Shown here: in pieces, positions 9,301 to 17,004 of the stretch
How positions within the stretch are numbered: position 1 is the stretch's first letter
Layout: every line of letters begins with the position of its first letter
Origin: Micropterix aruncella
Taxonomy: Eukaryota; Arthropoda; Insecta; Lepidoptera; Micropterigidae
Reading direction: 5' to 3'
Assembly (NCBI GenBank): GCA_944548615.1
Contig: OX155961.1
Location: 34,810,108 to 34,874,107, forward strand
Length of the DNA: 64,000 nucleotides
Notes under the pieces: model-generated
The model's input: only the letters and a program-made list of their open reading frames with translations
Told to the model about the DNA's origin: nothing
Database searches by the model: none
Program-made: the position numbers and the translations under genes

Positions 9301-12069
9301 TATAGTCAGTTGTTCCTTTGGCGGGGATATCGGCGCGATATAGAACCTCGTATCCTAAAAATGTCCTCTTTAATATTCGGTTCTCGGTCATCCCCGACAT
9401 CAGCCCTCTATATCCGAAATAAAAACGCTGAACGTTTCAAGAATCAGTACCCTCTAGCAGTGGAGGCTATCACAGACCATCACTTTATGGACGACCTTGC
9501 TTTCGGGTCTTCTTCAATAGAAGAAGCTCGTAACGTGATAAAAAACATAATTTACATCCATCAACAAGGGAATTTTTTCTTAAAGGGCTGGGCGTCTAAT
9601 TATCAAAGCGTTTTGAATGAAATACCCGAAGAAAGGAAAGCTACCCATAATATTGCTCTGGAGAAAGGAGAGATAAGCTCTCAACGGCTTTTAGGGTTAG
9701 AATGGTTGCCAGAAAGTGACCAACTTACATTTAATTTTAGGTTAGAAAAACTCGATGACGCCTTAAAAACGGGCCAGAGAGTGCCAACGAAACGAGAGGC
9801 TCTTAAGGTAGTAATGTCAATTTATGACCCACTCGGGGTATTAAGCCCAATAACTATCCGAGCCAAAATTCTAATGCAAAAGGTGTGGACCAGCGGTGTA
9901 GCCTGGGATGAGGAGGTCACACAAGATATTTTCAAAGGTTGGGGTGAATGGATAAATGCCCTTCGCTCGGCGAAGGACGTAAGGATTTCACGCTATCACG
10001 GCGTAACAAAGAATCCCTCCGAAAATAGACAATTACACATATATTGTGACGCGTCTCAAGAGGCTATGTGCGCTGTCGCGTATATGAGAATAGCCAGACC
10101 AGGCGAAGAACCGACCACATCCTTTATCGCAAGTAAAACCAGAGTCGCGCCGTTAAAAAAAATGACAATACCGCGTTTAGAACTGACAGCAGCACTATTA
10201 GGCGCCGAACTAGCGAAAAAAATCACTAGCGAGTACAAAATTAAATTTCATGAAAAGATTTTATGGACAGACTCGATGAACGTACTTTGGTGGATACGTT
10301 CACGTAGCTCCGACCACCAACAATTTGTCTCTAACCGTCTGGGAGTATTGGACGAACTGACTACCCCGGAGGAGTGGAGATGGTTAAGCGGAAATAGTAA
10401 TCCTGCAGATGAAGCTACGAGAGCGAAGTCAAAAATTGACCTCTCGCCCGAGAGCCGTTGGCTGAATGGTCCTGAATACCTTAGACAGCCACCAGAGGTA
10501 TGGCCGGCAAAGGTTCCCCATCAACCCGGGGAAAAGGATAAGATATCCCTCGAGTATAAACCATTGGCGGTATTTGCGCTACACGCTGTACCTACGAGCA
10601 CAATAGATGTCGCGAGATTCTCCCAACATCGCAGATTATTGCGCGTAGCCGCATACGTTAGGAAGTTTATTCAACTATGTAGAGGTGCCACGAATAACTG
10701 CATTTTAAACGGACAAGACATTGCCAGCGCTGAAATAATATTATTAAAGGAGTCGCAGAGTCGTTCTTTTAAGAAAGAAATAGAACTTATACGAGTGAAA
10801 GGGACTTTACCTAGGAATAGCCGTTTGATAGGTTTAAATGCGTACTTAGACGAGCGGGGCTTAATAAGAGTAGGCGGCCGCATCGCAAATGCGCCGGGAA
10901 TACCACACGACACTAAGTATCCCATAATACTTGACGGCCGGGATCGCTATACACAACTACTGGTGGTAAGAACTCATGAGGAGATGGCTCATTCCGGGGT
11001 TGAAACGACATTGGCCAGCCTACGCCAGAGGTTCTGGCTAATTAGTCCCCGTCAAACGGTCAAAAAATTTATATACCAGTGTATGCTGTGCAAAATGAGA
11101 AGGGCAAAACCAGTCACAGCGTTGATGGGACAACTCCCGATGTCACGTTTGCAGCATCATACGAGGTGTTTTAACGCCGTAGGCGTAGACTACTTCGGGC
11201 CGGTTCAGGTGACTATACGAAGAAAAGTGGAGAAACGATATGGCGTGTTGTTCTCTTGTCTAACCACACGAGCGGTTCACATTGAATTAGCATATGATTT
11301 GTCTACTAATTCGACAATACAAGCGATAAGAAGATTCATAGCCCGGCGGGGCAAACCAAGGGTGATAATGTCAGATAATGGATCTAATCTAAAAGGTGCG
11401 AGTGCCGAATTGAAGAAGGTCGTTTCAGAGATTGACGATGAACGTATCCGTGAACGTTTAAGTAACGACCAGATTGACTGGAGGTTTATACCACCTGCTT
11501 CTCCCCATCATGGCGGCTGCTGGGAATCGATGGTTAAGTCAGCCAAAAGAGCTTTGTACGCCATATTGAAAGAAAGAGCGCCTTCTGTGGAAATGATGCA
11601 GACTTTATTGGCTGAAGTGGAGTCAATCCTTAATCAGCGGCCTATCTCGCACATTACTATAGACAGTCGAGACCAGGAGCCACTTACGCCGCAAAGCTTT
11701 TTGTTAGGACACTCTAACAGCACCGCTATGGGTAAATTTACCATTGGAGATTTATGTAACCGTAAACAGTGGAGACAGACCCAAGCTCTAGCTGACGCTT
11801 TTTGGAATAGGTGGTCTAAAGAAGTACTACCTATGCTAGTCTCTCGACCTAAATGGAAGGAGGTACAACCTCCACTAAGGGTGGGGGAACTGGTGTTAAT
11901 ATTGGATCCCTCTCTAGAAAGAGGAAGATGGCCTCGCGCTATAGTAACGGAAGTCTACCCTGACAAAACAGGTGTTGTCAGGATAGTAGATGTAAAAATC
12001 GACGGAAAAATTTATCGCAGGTCAATAAGCAAACTAGTTAGATTAGAATTGTCCGCCCGAATAGAATAA
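6379..12069 (+). CDS. BEL/Pao Gag-Pol polyprotein, intact
   Basis: 1,896 residues with no break. Order seen: charged coiled-coil-like segment (about 20-120); three 21-residue Ala/Gly/His-rich repeats (179-241); Gag region with the LPPFSGDPLQF motif (from about 293); two zinc knuckles, CPNCTGDHFLSKC (506) and CFKCLAPSHGRKNC (539); aspartic protease DSGS (D626); reverse transcriptase with FTADIGDMF (D959) and FMDD (D1038/D1039); RNase H with IYCDAS (D1224); integrase zinc-binding HHCC region (about 1530-1575); integrase DDE residues D1604 (GVDYFGP), D1666 (SDNGSN) and E1716 (CWESM); and a C-terminal tail with LTPQSFLLGHS typical of BEL/Pao. All catalytic residues are present, so the copy looks autonomous. 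ATG 6379 is the first of the frame, 62 bp after the LTR. Confidence 0.95.
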   Translation: MESTAEKSNVSRRTWSQSSRRSERVQEVKEASEQLRRVTREQAKVAAEKKKLESEAITQREQLRATEEIATAKRRSEAAGAAAAIQVQHADLEAELQMLEADRQHALRVLDVVSEAYDSEKSGEWETRSYADLEETAGRTTLWAETQAPLTSYSEPDQIKPRNEERYRGRREEESDEAMQHEAGAAAAHGSTRRAAHGGMRLEAGAAAPHGATHRAAHEGMRLEAGAAATHGAAHRAAGGEIATEADAAATDAAAAAGSSTGDGSDDSASKKLISQVCRVISIASSKPQYNKELPPFSGDPLQFLAFKSIFNQSTEVIGLNDEQNLLRLQSAIRGRARDCVSGLLLSPANVGEIMKTLETLFGNPNVIIQRTLADLRKTRDLSEFIEAEELLQFACQVKNLVATVKSVNRIEHLWNPELLGSLIAKLPKNLLTLWLGDKGKGKPDEPVIIRFASWLETLAIDSQDAGIGPLDSGRKNQVVARDKKYKQQNHKNYVLNMTEQSRMKCPNCTGDHFLSKCERFKKLSLDSRWGVVKSLKRCFKCLAPSHGRKNCPAYKRFPRFKYHFLLTAADAALGGTEIITATAEGETQTGAIVAHTVANNRVLLQVLPITLIGPKGRKVVYALLDSGSTVSIIDREVAQELNIRGPPTNMEVCGIGSMKTSSKGAETVSFQIRGELGRKVFDVQAYSIAALNLPKLKNLSAAASDFDTLTAVKVDKISDVQPRLLIGANCWELIVSRGLRRINDELSLSKTLLGWVPVGRVSVDRQNDALHSFCLSDSGSNDASLQRLLEENLRLEQDWPNKKRELADSVRSKKLLESTTSLNGGVWHTGLLWRDDRRVLPDSRPMALARLHAVERKMDRDRTYGDAYCQKMDKYLAEGYAEEVDPSKLAGRTDIWFLPHLGVCSAAKGNKLRIVHDAAASVKGVSLNSLLITGPDYNQSITGILFRFREHPVAFTADIGDMFMRIKVIEDDTYSQLFLWRGYRRDIEPRILKMSSLIFGSRSSPTSALYIRNKNAERFKNQYPLAVEAITDHHFMDDLAFGSSSIEEARNVIKNIIYIHQQGNFFLKGWASNYQSVLNEIPEERKATHNIALEKGEISSQRLLGLEWLPESDQLTFNFRLEKLDDALKTGQRVPTKREALKVVMSIYDPLGVLSPITIRAKILMQKVWTSGVAWDEEVTQDIFKGWGEWINALRSAKDVRISRYHGVTKNPSENRQLHIYCDASQEAMCAVAYMRIARPGEEPTTSFIASKTRVAPLKKMTIPRLELTAALLGAELAKKITSEYKIKFHEKILWTDSMNVLWWIRSRSSDHQQFVSNRLGVLDELTTPEEWRWLSGNSNPADEATRAKSKIDLSPESRWLNGPEYLRQPPEVWPAKVPHQPGEKDKISLEYKPLAVFALHAVPTSTIDVARFSQHRRLLRVAAYVRKFIQLCRGATNNCILNGQDIASAEIILLKESQSRSFKKEIELIRVKGTLPRNSRLIGLNAYLDERGLIRVGGRIANAPGIPHDTKYPIILDGRDRYTQLLVVRTHEEMAHSGVETTLASLRQRFWLISPRQTVKKFIYQCMLCKMRRAKPVTALMGQLPMSRLQHHTRCFNAVGVDYFGPVQVTIRRKVEKRYGVLFSCLTTRAVHIELAYDLSTNSTIQAIRRFIARRGKPRVIMSDNGSNLKGASAELKKVVSEIDDERIRERLSNDQIDWRFIPPASPHHGGCWESMVKSAKRALYAILKERAPSVEMMQTLLAEVESILNQRPISHITIDSRDQEPLTPQSFLLGHSNSTAMGKFTIGDLCNRKQWRQTQALADAFWNRWSKEVLPMLVSRPKWKEVQPPLRVGELVLILDPSLERGRWPRAIVTEVYPDKTGVVRIVDVKIDGKIYRRSISKLVRLELSARIE
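6913..7101 (+). repeat. three in-frame 63-bp repeats within gag
   Basis: Units 6913-6975, 6976-7038 and 7039-7101 each encode 21 residues of the type MRLEAGAAA-HG-THRAAHEG. They are strongly GC-rich in an otherwise AT-leaning frame. A multiple of three preserves the reading frame, so unit number could vary between copies. Confidence 0.9.
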
Positions 12070-12137
12070 GCCATAGATATAAATAACGTAGATTTAAGGT
12101 AAATAATTCGTAAAATAAGTTAATGGCACGTTGCCAT

Positions 12138-12148
12138 GAGCGGGGAAA
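12138..12148 (+). promoter_or_regulatory. polypurine tract before 3' LTR
   Basis: GAGCGGGGAAA abuts the TG of the 3' LTR. This is the expected position and composition for the plus-strand primer of reverse transcription. I could not recognise a tRNA-matching primer-binding site just after 6316. Confidence 0.7.
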
Positions 12149-13251
12149 TGTACGAATTATCACTTGCATTTTCTAATATGGGTGGCTGTTCGCGAGAGAT
12201 CGATTCTTAGAAGCTTATATTCCTCTTTCACACGCTCGAGCCACCCCATAACAGACATAAATAACAGACACTGAAACAAAATACGGCTCATTCAAATATT
12301 AAAATCATCCGCAAGGAAGTCCTAACTAAATACGCAGGACAAAATTCCATGAAAGGTCCTGGTAATAATATATCGCCGTCTTTAAGGGCCGAAGACCCCT
12401 AATTAATTATCAGCCTGTCATTTCTCGCAGTGGATATATCGAGGGTGTCGACCGATAACAAAAAATCGTAAACGCGGCAAGCCGCTCGCGCAACCCTCTT
12501 ATATTAAAACAAATGTGGTAATCTCAAAATAATCGCAATGTTTGAGGTAATTAGGAGGCTATTAATTATTCGACTGAAAGCTTGGATAAAATCAAATACT
12601 TATAATTTTGCTAGCTATTCGAAGGAATTTTAAGTACTAAATATGATGTATTGTTAATGTTTAATCTACATATTTTCGCTATAAACCTAATGATAATGTA
12701 GTAGTAATACATATTATAGAAAATTACCTTCAATTAAGGTGAGATTAATTTAAGTTAAAAATGTAAGCCTGATTGAATAATACATATGTACTCTCGCTAA
12801 GCCACACCCCTTAACCCTCAGTAGGCCGGTCTCTTACCGCCGCCATTGCCTTTTAACCAATCACGGGTTAGAGTGGCGGGGCTTTAGCGAGGCTAGTGAA
12901 CGATTTTGGAAAATCGAACAGTCACAAAAATACCGAGGTCGAGAATGAACGACCCTTAAGCGGCGGGATAATAGTTGTACATACGGCAGCCCTTGGCTGG
13001 TCTCGTACTCGCGCGCATAATTTAAGTGTATACTGTAACTCACGAGTAAATTGAGGGACAATAAACGTTCTTTTGAAATAAACTCTTTCACTGTGTGATC
13101 ATCTAATAGAGTGTGAACCAGATACGGGAGACTACTCGGCGGCCAGGAAGAACGAGAGAACGCGAAGGTAAATAACATTTACAGTCCACAAAAACCACCC
13201 TTCAGCAGTGGGAGAAACTCACAGAAAAATAACTGATGGATTTTATAACCA
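12149..13251 (+). repeat. BEL/Pao 3' LTR
   Basis: 1,103 bp, matching the 5' LTR except for a 2-bp insertion near 12918. It is followed by CCTGG. Confidence 0.93.
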
Positions 13252-13256
13252 CCTGG

Positions 13257-13675
13257 GTTTAATCGATTGATCAATCATCAACGAGAAAATAAATCCAAAG
13301 AGATAGCAATCACACAATGCTAGGCGCACTAACATGACCTCAGATAGCAGAGGACATTTTCAACTAATAATACATATTAATACGGATATTAAATTTTATT
13401 AAAAACAATTTAATGTACCGTATGTGCGTATAGGCGCCTGTAATATCACATTCTTATCAAATGCAACCGGTAGGTAATATCTTAATCTAGCTGTAAGGTC
13501 AACATTACTCCTTCAAACCGAGACTATTAATGAACTGTGCTTACACTATCACAAATTAATTGCAAAACGCATTTCAGGAAATTGCATCTGATAAGGCATT
13601 GTTTTGATACAGCGTTTGCTAAACAGTTTATCTGTTTCTATGCAGTTCTATCAATGCGTACAAAATTGCAGTATT
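13257..13675. other. no feature seen
   Basis: AT-rich sequence with no supportable gene or repeat. The join 5210/13257 gives the pre-insertion sequence, reading ACAAGCCTGGGTTTAATC across the target. Confidence 0.4.
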
Positions 13676-13900
13676 GCCACATTATACAGAGTAGCCTCTC
13701 TTAGAACAAAATTGAAATCAAAGTGCTTCTCCACCGATGCAGATATTCCAACGTTCGAGAAATTTGCCAACCTCCACCCGTGTGTTATGCCAACCGAAGG
13801 CGTTCGCCGAGACGTATCCCTCTACTCACATCTCTCGCACCCTATCCCCGCATCGCCTTGCCGCTCTCAAGAGTGCGCTTACCGTTCTAACTCGGTATAC
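13676..13900 (+). repeat. dispersed repeat B, copy 1 (uninterrupted)
   Basis: Shares the blocks TCTCTTAGAACAAAATTGAAA, AACGTTCGA, CCAAAGGCATTCG-like and CTCGCACCCT with 15960-16385. It lacks the Harbinger-type MITE present in that copy and so serves as its empty site at the TTA near 13704. No function is recognised; overlapping short frames are not conserved between the copies. Confidence 0.7.
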
Positions 13901-14197
13901 TGTGGTATCGGACACACCGGAGAATAAACGTTTTGCATTTAACCTTTCGGAAGTCAGTCATTCCGCGCAAAATTTTCAAAGCCCTCGAAGATTTCTTTGT
14001 AGAAGGTGTGTGCACGTATACTAATATATAACGGTGGAGAAATAAAGCCGATAATTGAATAAATACGGATAAGACGAAAAACGCCAATTTGCGTGCGTGG
14101 CCACCTAGGGGTTAAGCACGAAGGCAATGTATCTCGTTCACAGGCAAGTTATTATGTGCTCGCAACAATATGGCAAAACAGAGGCGTTACGAGATTT

Positions 14198-14278
14198 TTA
14201 ACCCTTCAGGCCCCGCGACTGCGATATCGCAGTCAAACTGAGGGGGTTTACCGCGAGTCGCGAGGCCTGAGGGGTTAA
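14198..14278. mobile_element. short palindromic TTAA-flanked MITE
   Basis: TTAA at 14198-14201 and 14275-14278 brackets inverted ends CCCTTCAGGCCCCGCGACT and, inverted, CCCCTCAGGCCTCGCGACT. Only 81 bp with the flanks. Same target and CCCNTNA-type start as the other TTAA elements here. Confidence 0.65.
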
Positions 14279-15113
14279 GGGCATTTTTCTATAACTGCAA
14301 TAATTTTTGAAATTGATGTGTTAATCGACTGACTTTTAGAAGTTCTGCGGTTTATTTTATTTTAGTGACACATTGGTAAACGTGCCTTTTAGCGATTGGT
14401 TGTATGTTAAATTTTCCAAGGTGTAATATATTTTCATCGACAAATAAATGGCAGACTGATTTGACCTTGATTTTATACAAACAGCGTAATTGCTGTCACT
14501 GGTTAGTATTTACTTGAAACTTGCTTGATATACTAATCAGATATATGTTTTTGAAACAAAAAAAACGGTTAGCATTGCTCTAAATTCACGATTCCCAATT
14601 TAAGATTTTTACGTGCTATTTTTCTTTGCATTCAAAACTCAGCAGTTTGACATTTTTAAAATGAAAATCAAGGCTTAAAAATAAAGTATGAAGACTGATA
14701 AACAATTTAATTTACTTTCCGAATTTGTTAGAATATTTCTATGAAGTTTGTATTATTGAATTATCGATTTTATTGAAAAAATGCATATTTTTTCCCCGCA
14801 TCCTCAAATAAATTAGGGTCAGTGGCATAAACGCACTTCACAAAAATAAAACCAAGTCGTCTCACACTCGCACTTGGCACTCTATGCAGGGTCTTTAAAT
14901 GTAACGTTATACTTTTTTGCTTACAAGTTCTGCTGTTGCAGCCAACTCATTCCTGATGTTATGCGAAGGTTGAATTTTCAGCAACATCTGCAGGTTAATT
15001 TTTTAAGATCCAGAGGATAAGCTCCACTGCCTCTTCCATTCCGCAATCCCAGTAAATCGCTTCACTACTATACCTAGAATGTGTAGGTGCCTGTTAAGCC
15101 TGCATACATCATA
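14279..15113. other. no gene seen
   Basis: AT-rich with no supportable feature. The sequence from 15114 starts a mariner end. Confidence 0.4.
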
Positions 15114-15500
15114 CAGGGTCCGTTTAAAAGTATCCAAACATTTTTTTGCAAACAATTTATTGATGACTATTACAACTGCTGACAATATTCTTCAATGTAG
15201 GCACCTTGAGCCTCAATACAGCGAGTATAGCAACTTTTCCACCTTTCGTCGCAGTCCTGGAAAATCTTGACTGACACCCTCTTTAATGCTGAACCTCTTA
15301 AATTGACGCAAAACGCTTTCCCTTAAGCGCTCTTTTTACCTTGAGAAACAAGATGAAATCAGCTGGTGCCAAGTCCGGGCTGTAAGGAGGATGAGGCAGC
15401 GTTGCCATGCGTACCTTGGCCAGAACCTCACATACCTAACAGCTCTGTGTGAACCGGCGCGTTGTCGTGGTCAGACCAGAGGGTCCAGAACGGATGCACT
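15114..15500 (-). pseudogene. mariner transposase remnant, 3' part
   Basis: On the minus strand, frameshifted translation shows hallmarks of the mariner C-terminal half: DHDNAPVHT-like, then PHPPYSPDLAPADF (the third catalytic Asp region), then a Cys-poor tail. The element end CAGGGTCCGTTTAAAAG lies next to TA at 15112-15113. Stops and frameshifts rule out activity. The 5' part is missing. Confidence 0.8.
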
Positions 15501-15520
15501 GGACCCTCTGTCGGAGGTGC

Positions 15521-15984
15521 TTAACCCTTTAAGAACCATGGGACATGGGACATGTGTCCTATAACTTCAAAATCATTTTATAAATTATTGAATATAAATA
15601 GTTTATAAATTATATTTTTTCTATGTTATTGAGACATCAAAATCATATTAGCAAAAAAAATACCTAATATTCAAAAATAACCTGTATTTTTTTTTTAATA
15701 TTGCAAACGACCAACGAACTCTGGTGATTTTAAATAAACAATAAAAATATTTATGGTGACTATTTTAATTTGATATTTTTACTTTTTGTTCACCTTTTAG
15801 TATGAATGATTTCTGAGTTAAATAATTAAATTTTGGAAAAAGTTGTAACTTTGCATCTTTACGGACCACAGGAACATCTATGTCTCGCCAATTTATACAA
15901 AATCTATTGAACCAATTTTCATAAAACTTGACATACATGTTATATACATCGCCCTTTACACAGTATACCAGACAGTAGCTTCTC
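15521..15984. other. AT-rich, possible start of a TTAA element
   Basis: 15521 reads TTAACCCTTTAAGAACC, the same style of start as other TTAA elements here, but no matching end was found. The minus-strand open frame at 15765-16127 runs into the MITE and is not supported. Confidence 0.3.
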
Positions 15985-16145
15985 TTAGGCCTCAGATACA
16001 CTTGCGAGTAAAATTCTGCAAGAAATGTCTGACAGACTGCCCGATAGCAACTATAGTTTAACATGTTCGTGTTCAAGTTTGTGTTCGTTAAGTCTGTCAG
16101 ACATTTCTTGCAGAAGTTTTCTCGCAAGTGTAACTGAGGCCTTAG
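15985..16145. mobile_element. Harbinger-type MITE with TTA target duplication
   Basis: Element 15988-16142 (155 bp) between TTA at 15985-15987 and TTA at 16143-16145. The inverted ends are about 51 bp with three mismatches, starting GGCCTCAG and containing CTGCAAGAAATGTCTGACAG. The uninterrupted copy of the host repeat at 13676-13720 reads TCTCTTAGAACAAAATTG, which matches the two flanks joined over a single TTA. TWA targets and GG-starting ends fit PIF/Harbinger. There is no coding capacity. Confidence 0.85.
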
Positions 16146-16385
16146 AACAAAATTGAAAACTGATTCGAAGTGAATACGTCACGAGTTGTAAGGGTCGCCA
16201 GATGTCCCGCTACTCGACCCACGCAGGTACCAAAAACGTTCGAAAAGGTCACCAGCCTTTACCTGCGCGTAATGCTAACCAAAGGCATTCGTCGGGACGA
16301 ACCTCTCTGCCCACATTCCTCGCACCCTCTTATCGCAATGCCCTGTAGCTCGAGAGTAAAGCTACTGGTTGGTATACTGTGCCCT
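16143..16385 (+). repeat. dispersed repeat B, copy 2 (right part)
   Basis: Continues the match to 13704-13900 after the MITE. The left part of the same copy lies at about 15960-15987. Diverged at roughly one base in five by eye. Confidence 0.65.
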
Positions 16386-16518
16386 TTAACAGTTTTATGT
16401 ATCAAAAATGTCCATACTCTACCGCAAAGCTTATGGACCTCAGAGTTAAGCACTGTTTTGTAGTAAGCTGTATTCACAGTGGTCCCAGCAGTTACACACT
16501 TGCGCCACTACTGCAGCA

Positions 16519-16800
16519 TTAACCCTTGGAGTAAATGGGTATTTTCATGGATGCATCTGTCTCTTTTGCAGGATTTTCGGCGACATCGACCTTAAAGTAC
16601 TATAACTACGAAACTACTAAACCAATCATAAAAAGAACAACTGCACAATGATTGCATTGAAATTTCGAATATAGAATATTGAAATATCATTTTGTAAAAC
16701 AATTAGATAATTATGAATAAATATGAGAACGTCAAAGTATCATACTAAACGGATAATTGTTTCAGAACCAGATTTGGTCGTATCATACTCAACGGGTTAA
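16519..16800 (-). mobile_element. TTAA-flanked piggyBac-type MITE, copy 2
   Basis: TTAA at 16519-16522 and 16797-16800; ends CCCTTGGAGTAAATGGG and, inverted, CCCGTTGAGTATGA. The interior is highly similar to copy 1 (4257-4561) in the opposite orientation but lacks the duplicated terminal box. It sits inside a mariner remnant: the other mariner copy reads CAGCATTAAAGAG at this point, matching the flanks joined over one TTAA. Confidence 0.85.
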
Positions 16801-16970
16801 AGAGCGAGTCAGTCAAGGACTTCCAGGACAGCGACGAACAGTGGAAACGTCGCTATGCCATATTGAGGATTAAGGTGCGCCTACATTGACAGCAGTTGTA
16901 ATTGTCACCAATATATTTTTTGCAAATAAATAAGTTCAGATACTTTCAGAATGAACCTTGTAGGCACTCA
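16801..16970 (+). pseudogene. second mariner transposase remnant
   Basis: AGTCAGTCAAGGACTTCC onward matches the reverse complement of 15120-15280, the tail of the mariner transposase and its 3' end, with many changes. It was split by the TTAA MITE just upstream. Confidence 0.7.
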
Positions 16971-17004
16971 CCGCTGCTCATCCGGTATTAAATTAGATAC
17001 TCAC

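Larger units (their letters stand above)
5211..13256 (+). mobile_element. complete BEL/Pao LTR retrotransposon (with target duplications)
   Basis: The element proper is 5216-13251 (8,036 bp): LTR 5216-6316, one Gag-Pol frame 6379-12069, LTR 12149-13251. It is flanked by CCTGG at 5211-5215 and 13252-13256, a 5-bp duplication as expected for BEL/Pao. The LTRs start TGTACG and end AACCA. The only difference I can see between them is a 2-bp indel (CGAAGTC versus CGAACAGTC), so the insertion is recent. No envelope-like frame follows pol. A polypurine tract precedes the 3' LTR. Confidence 0.95.

Noticed and set aside
12070..12148. Possible envelope gene after pol
   Set aside because: Only 79 bp lie between the pol stop and the 3' LTR, so none exists.
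13604..14087. Overlapping short frames suggesting a small gene
   Set aside because: The DNA is repeat B, and the related copy at 15960-16385 does not keep any of the frames.
15765..16127. 120-codon minus-strand frame
   Set aside because: It runs through the Harbinger-type MITE, and the MITE-free copy of the host repeat has no such frame.
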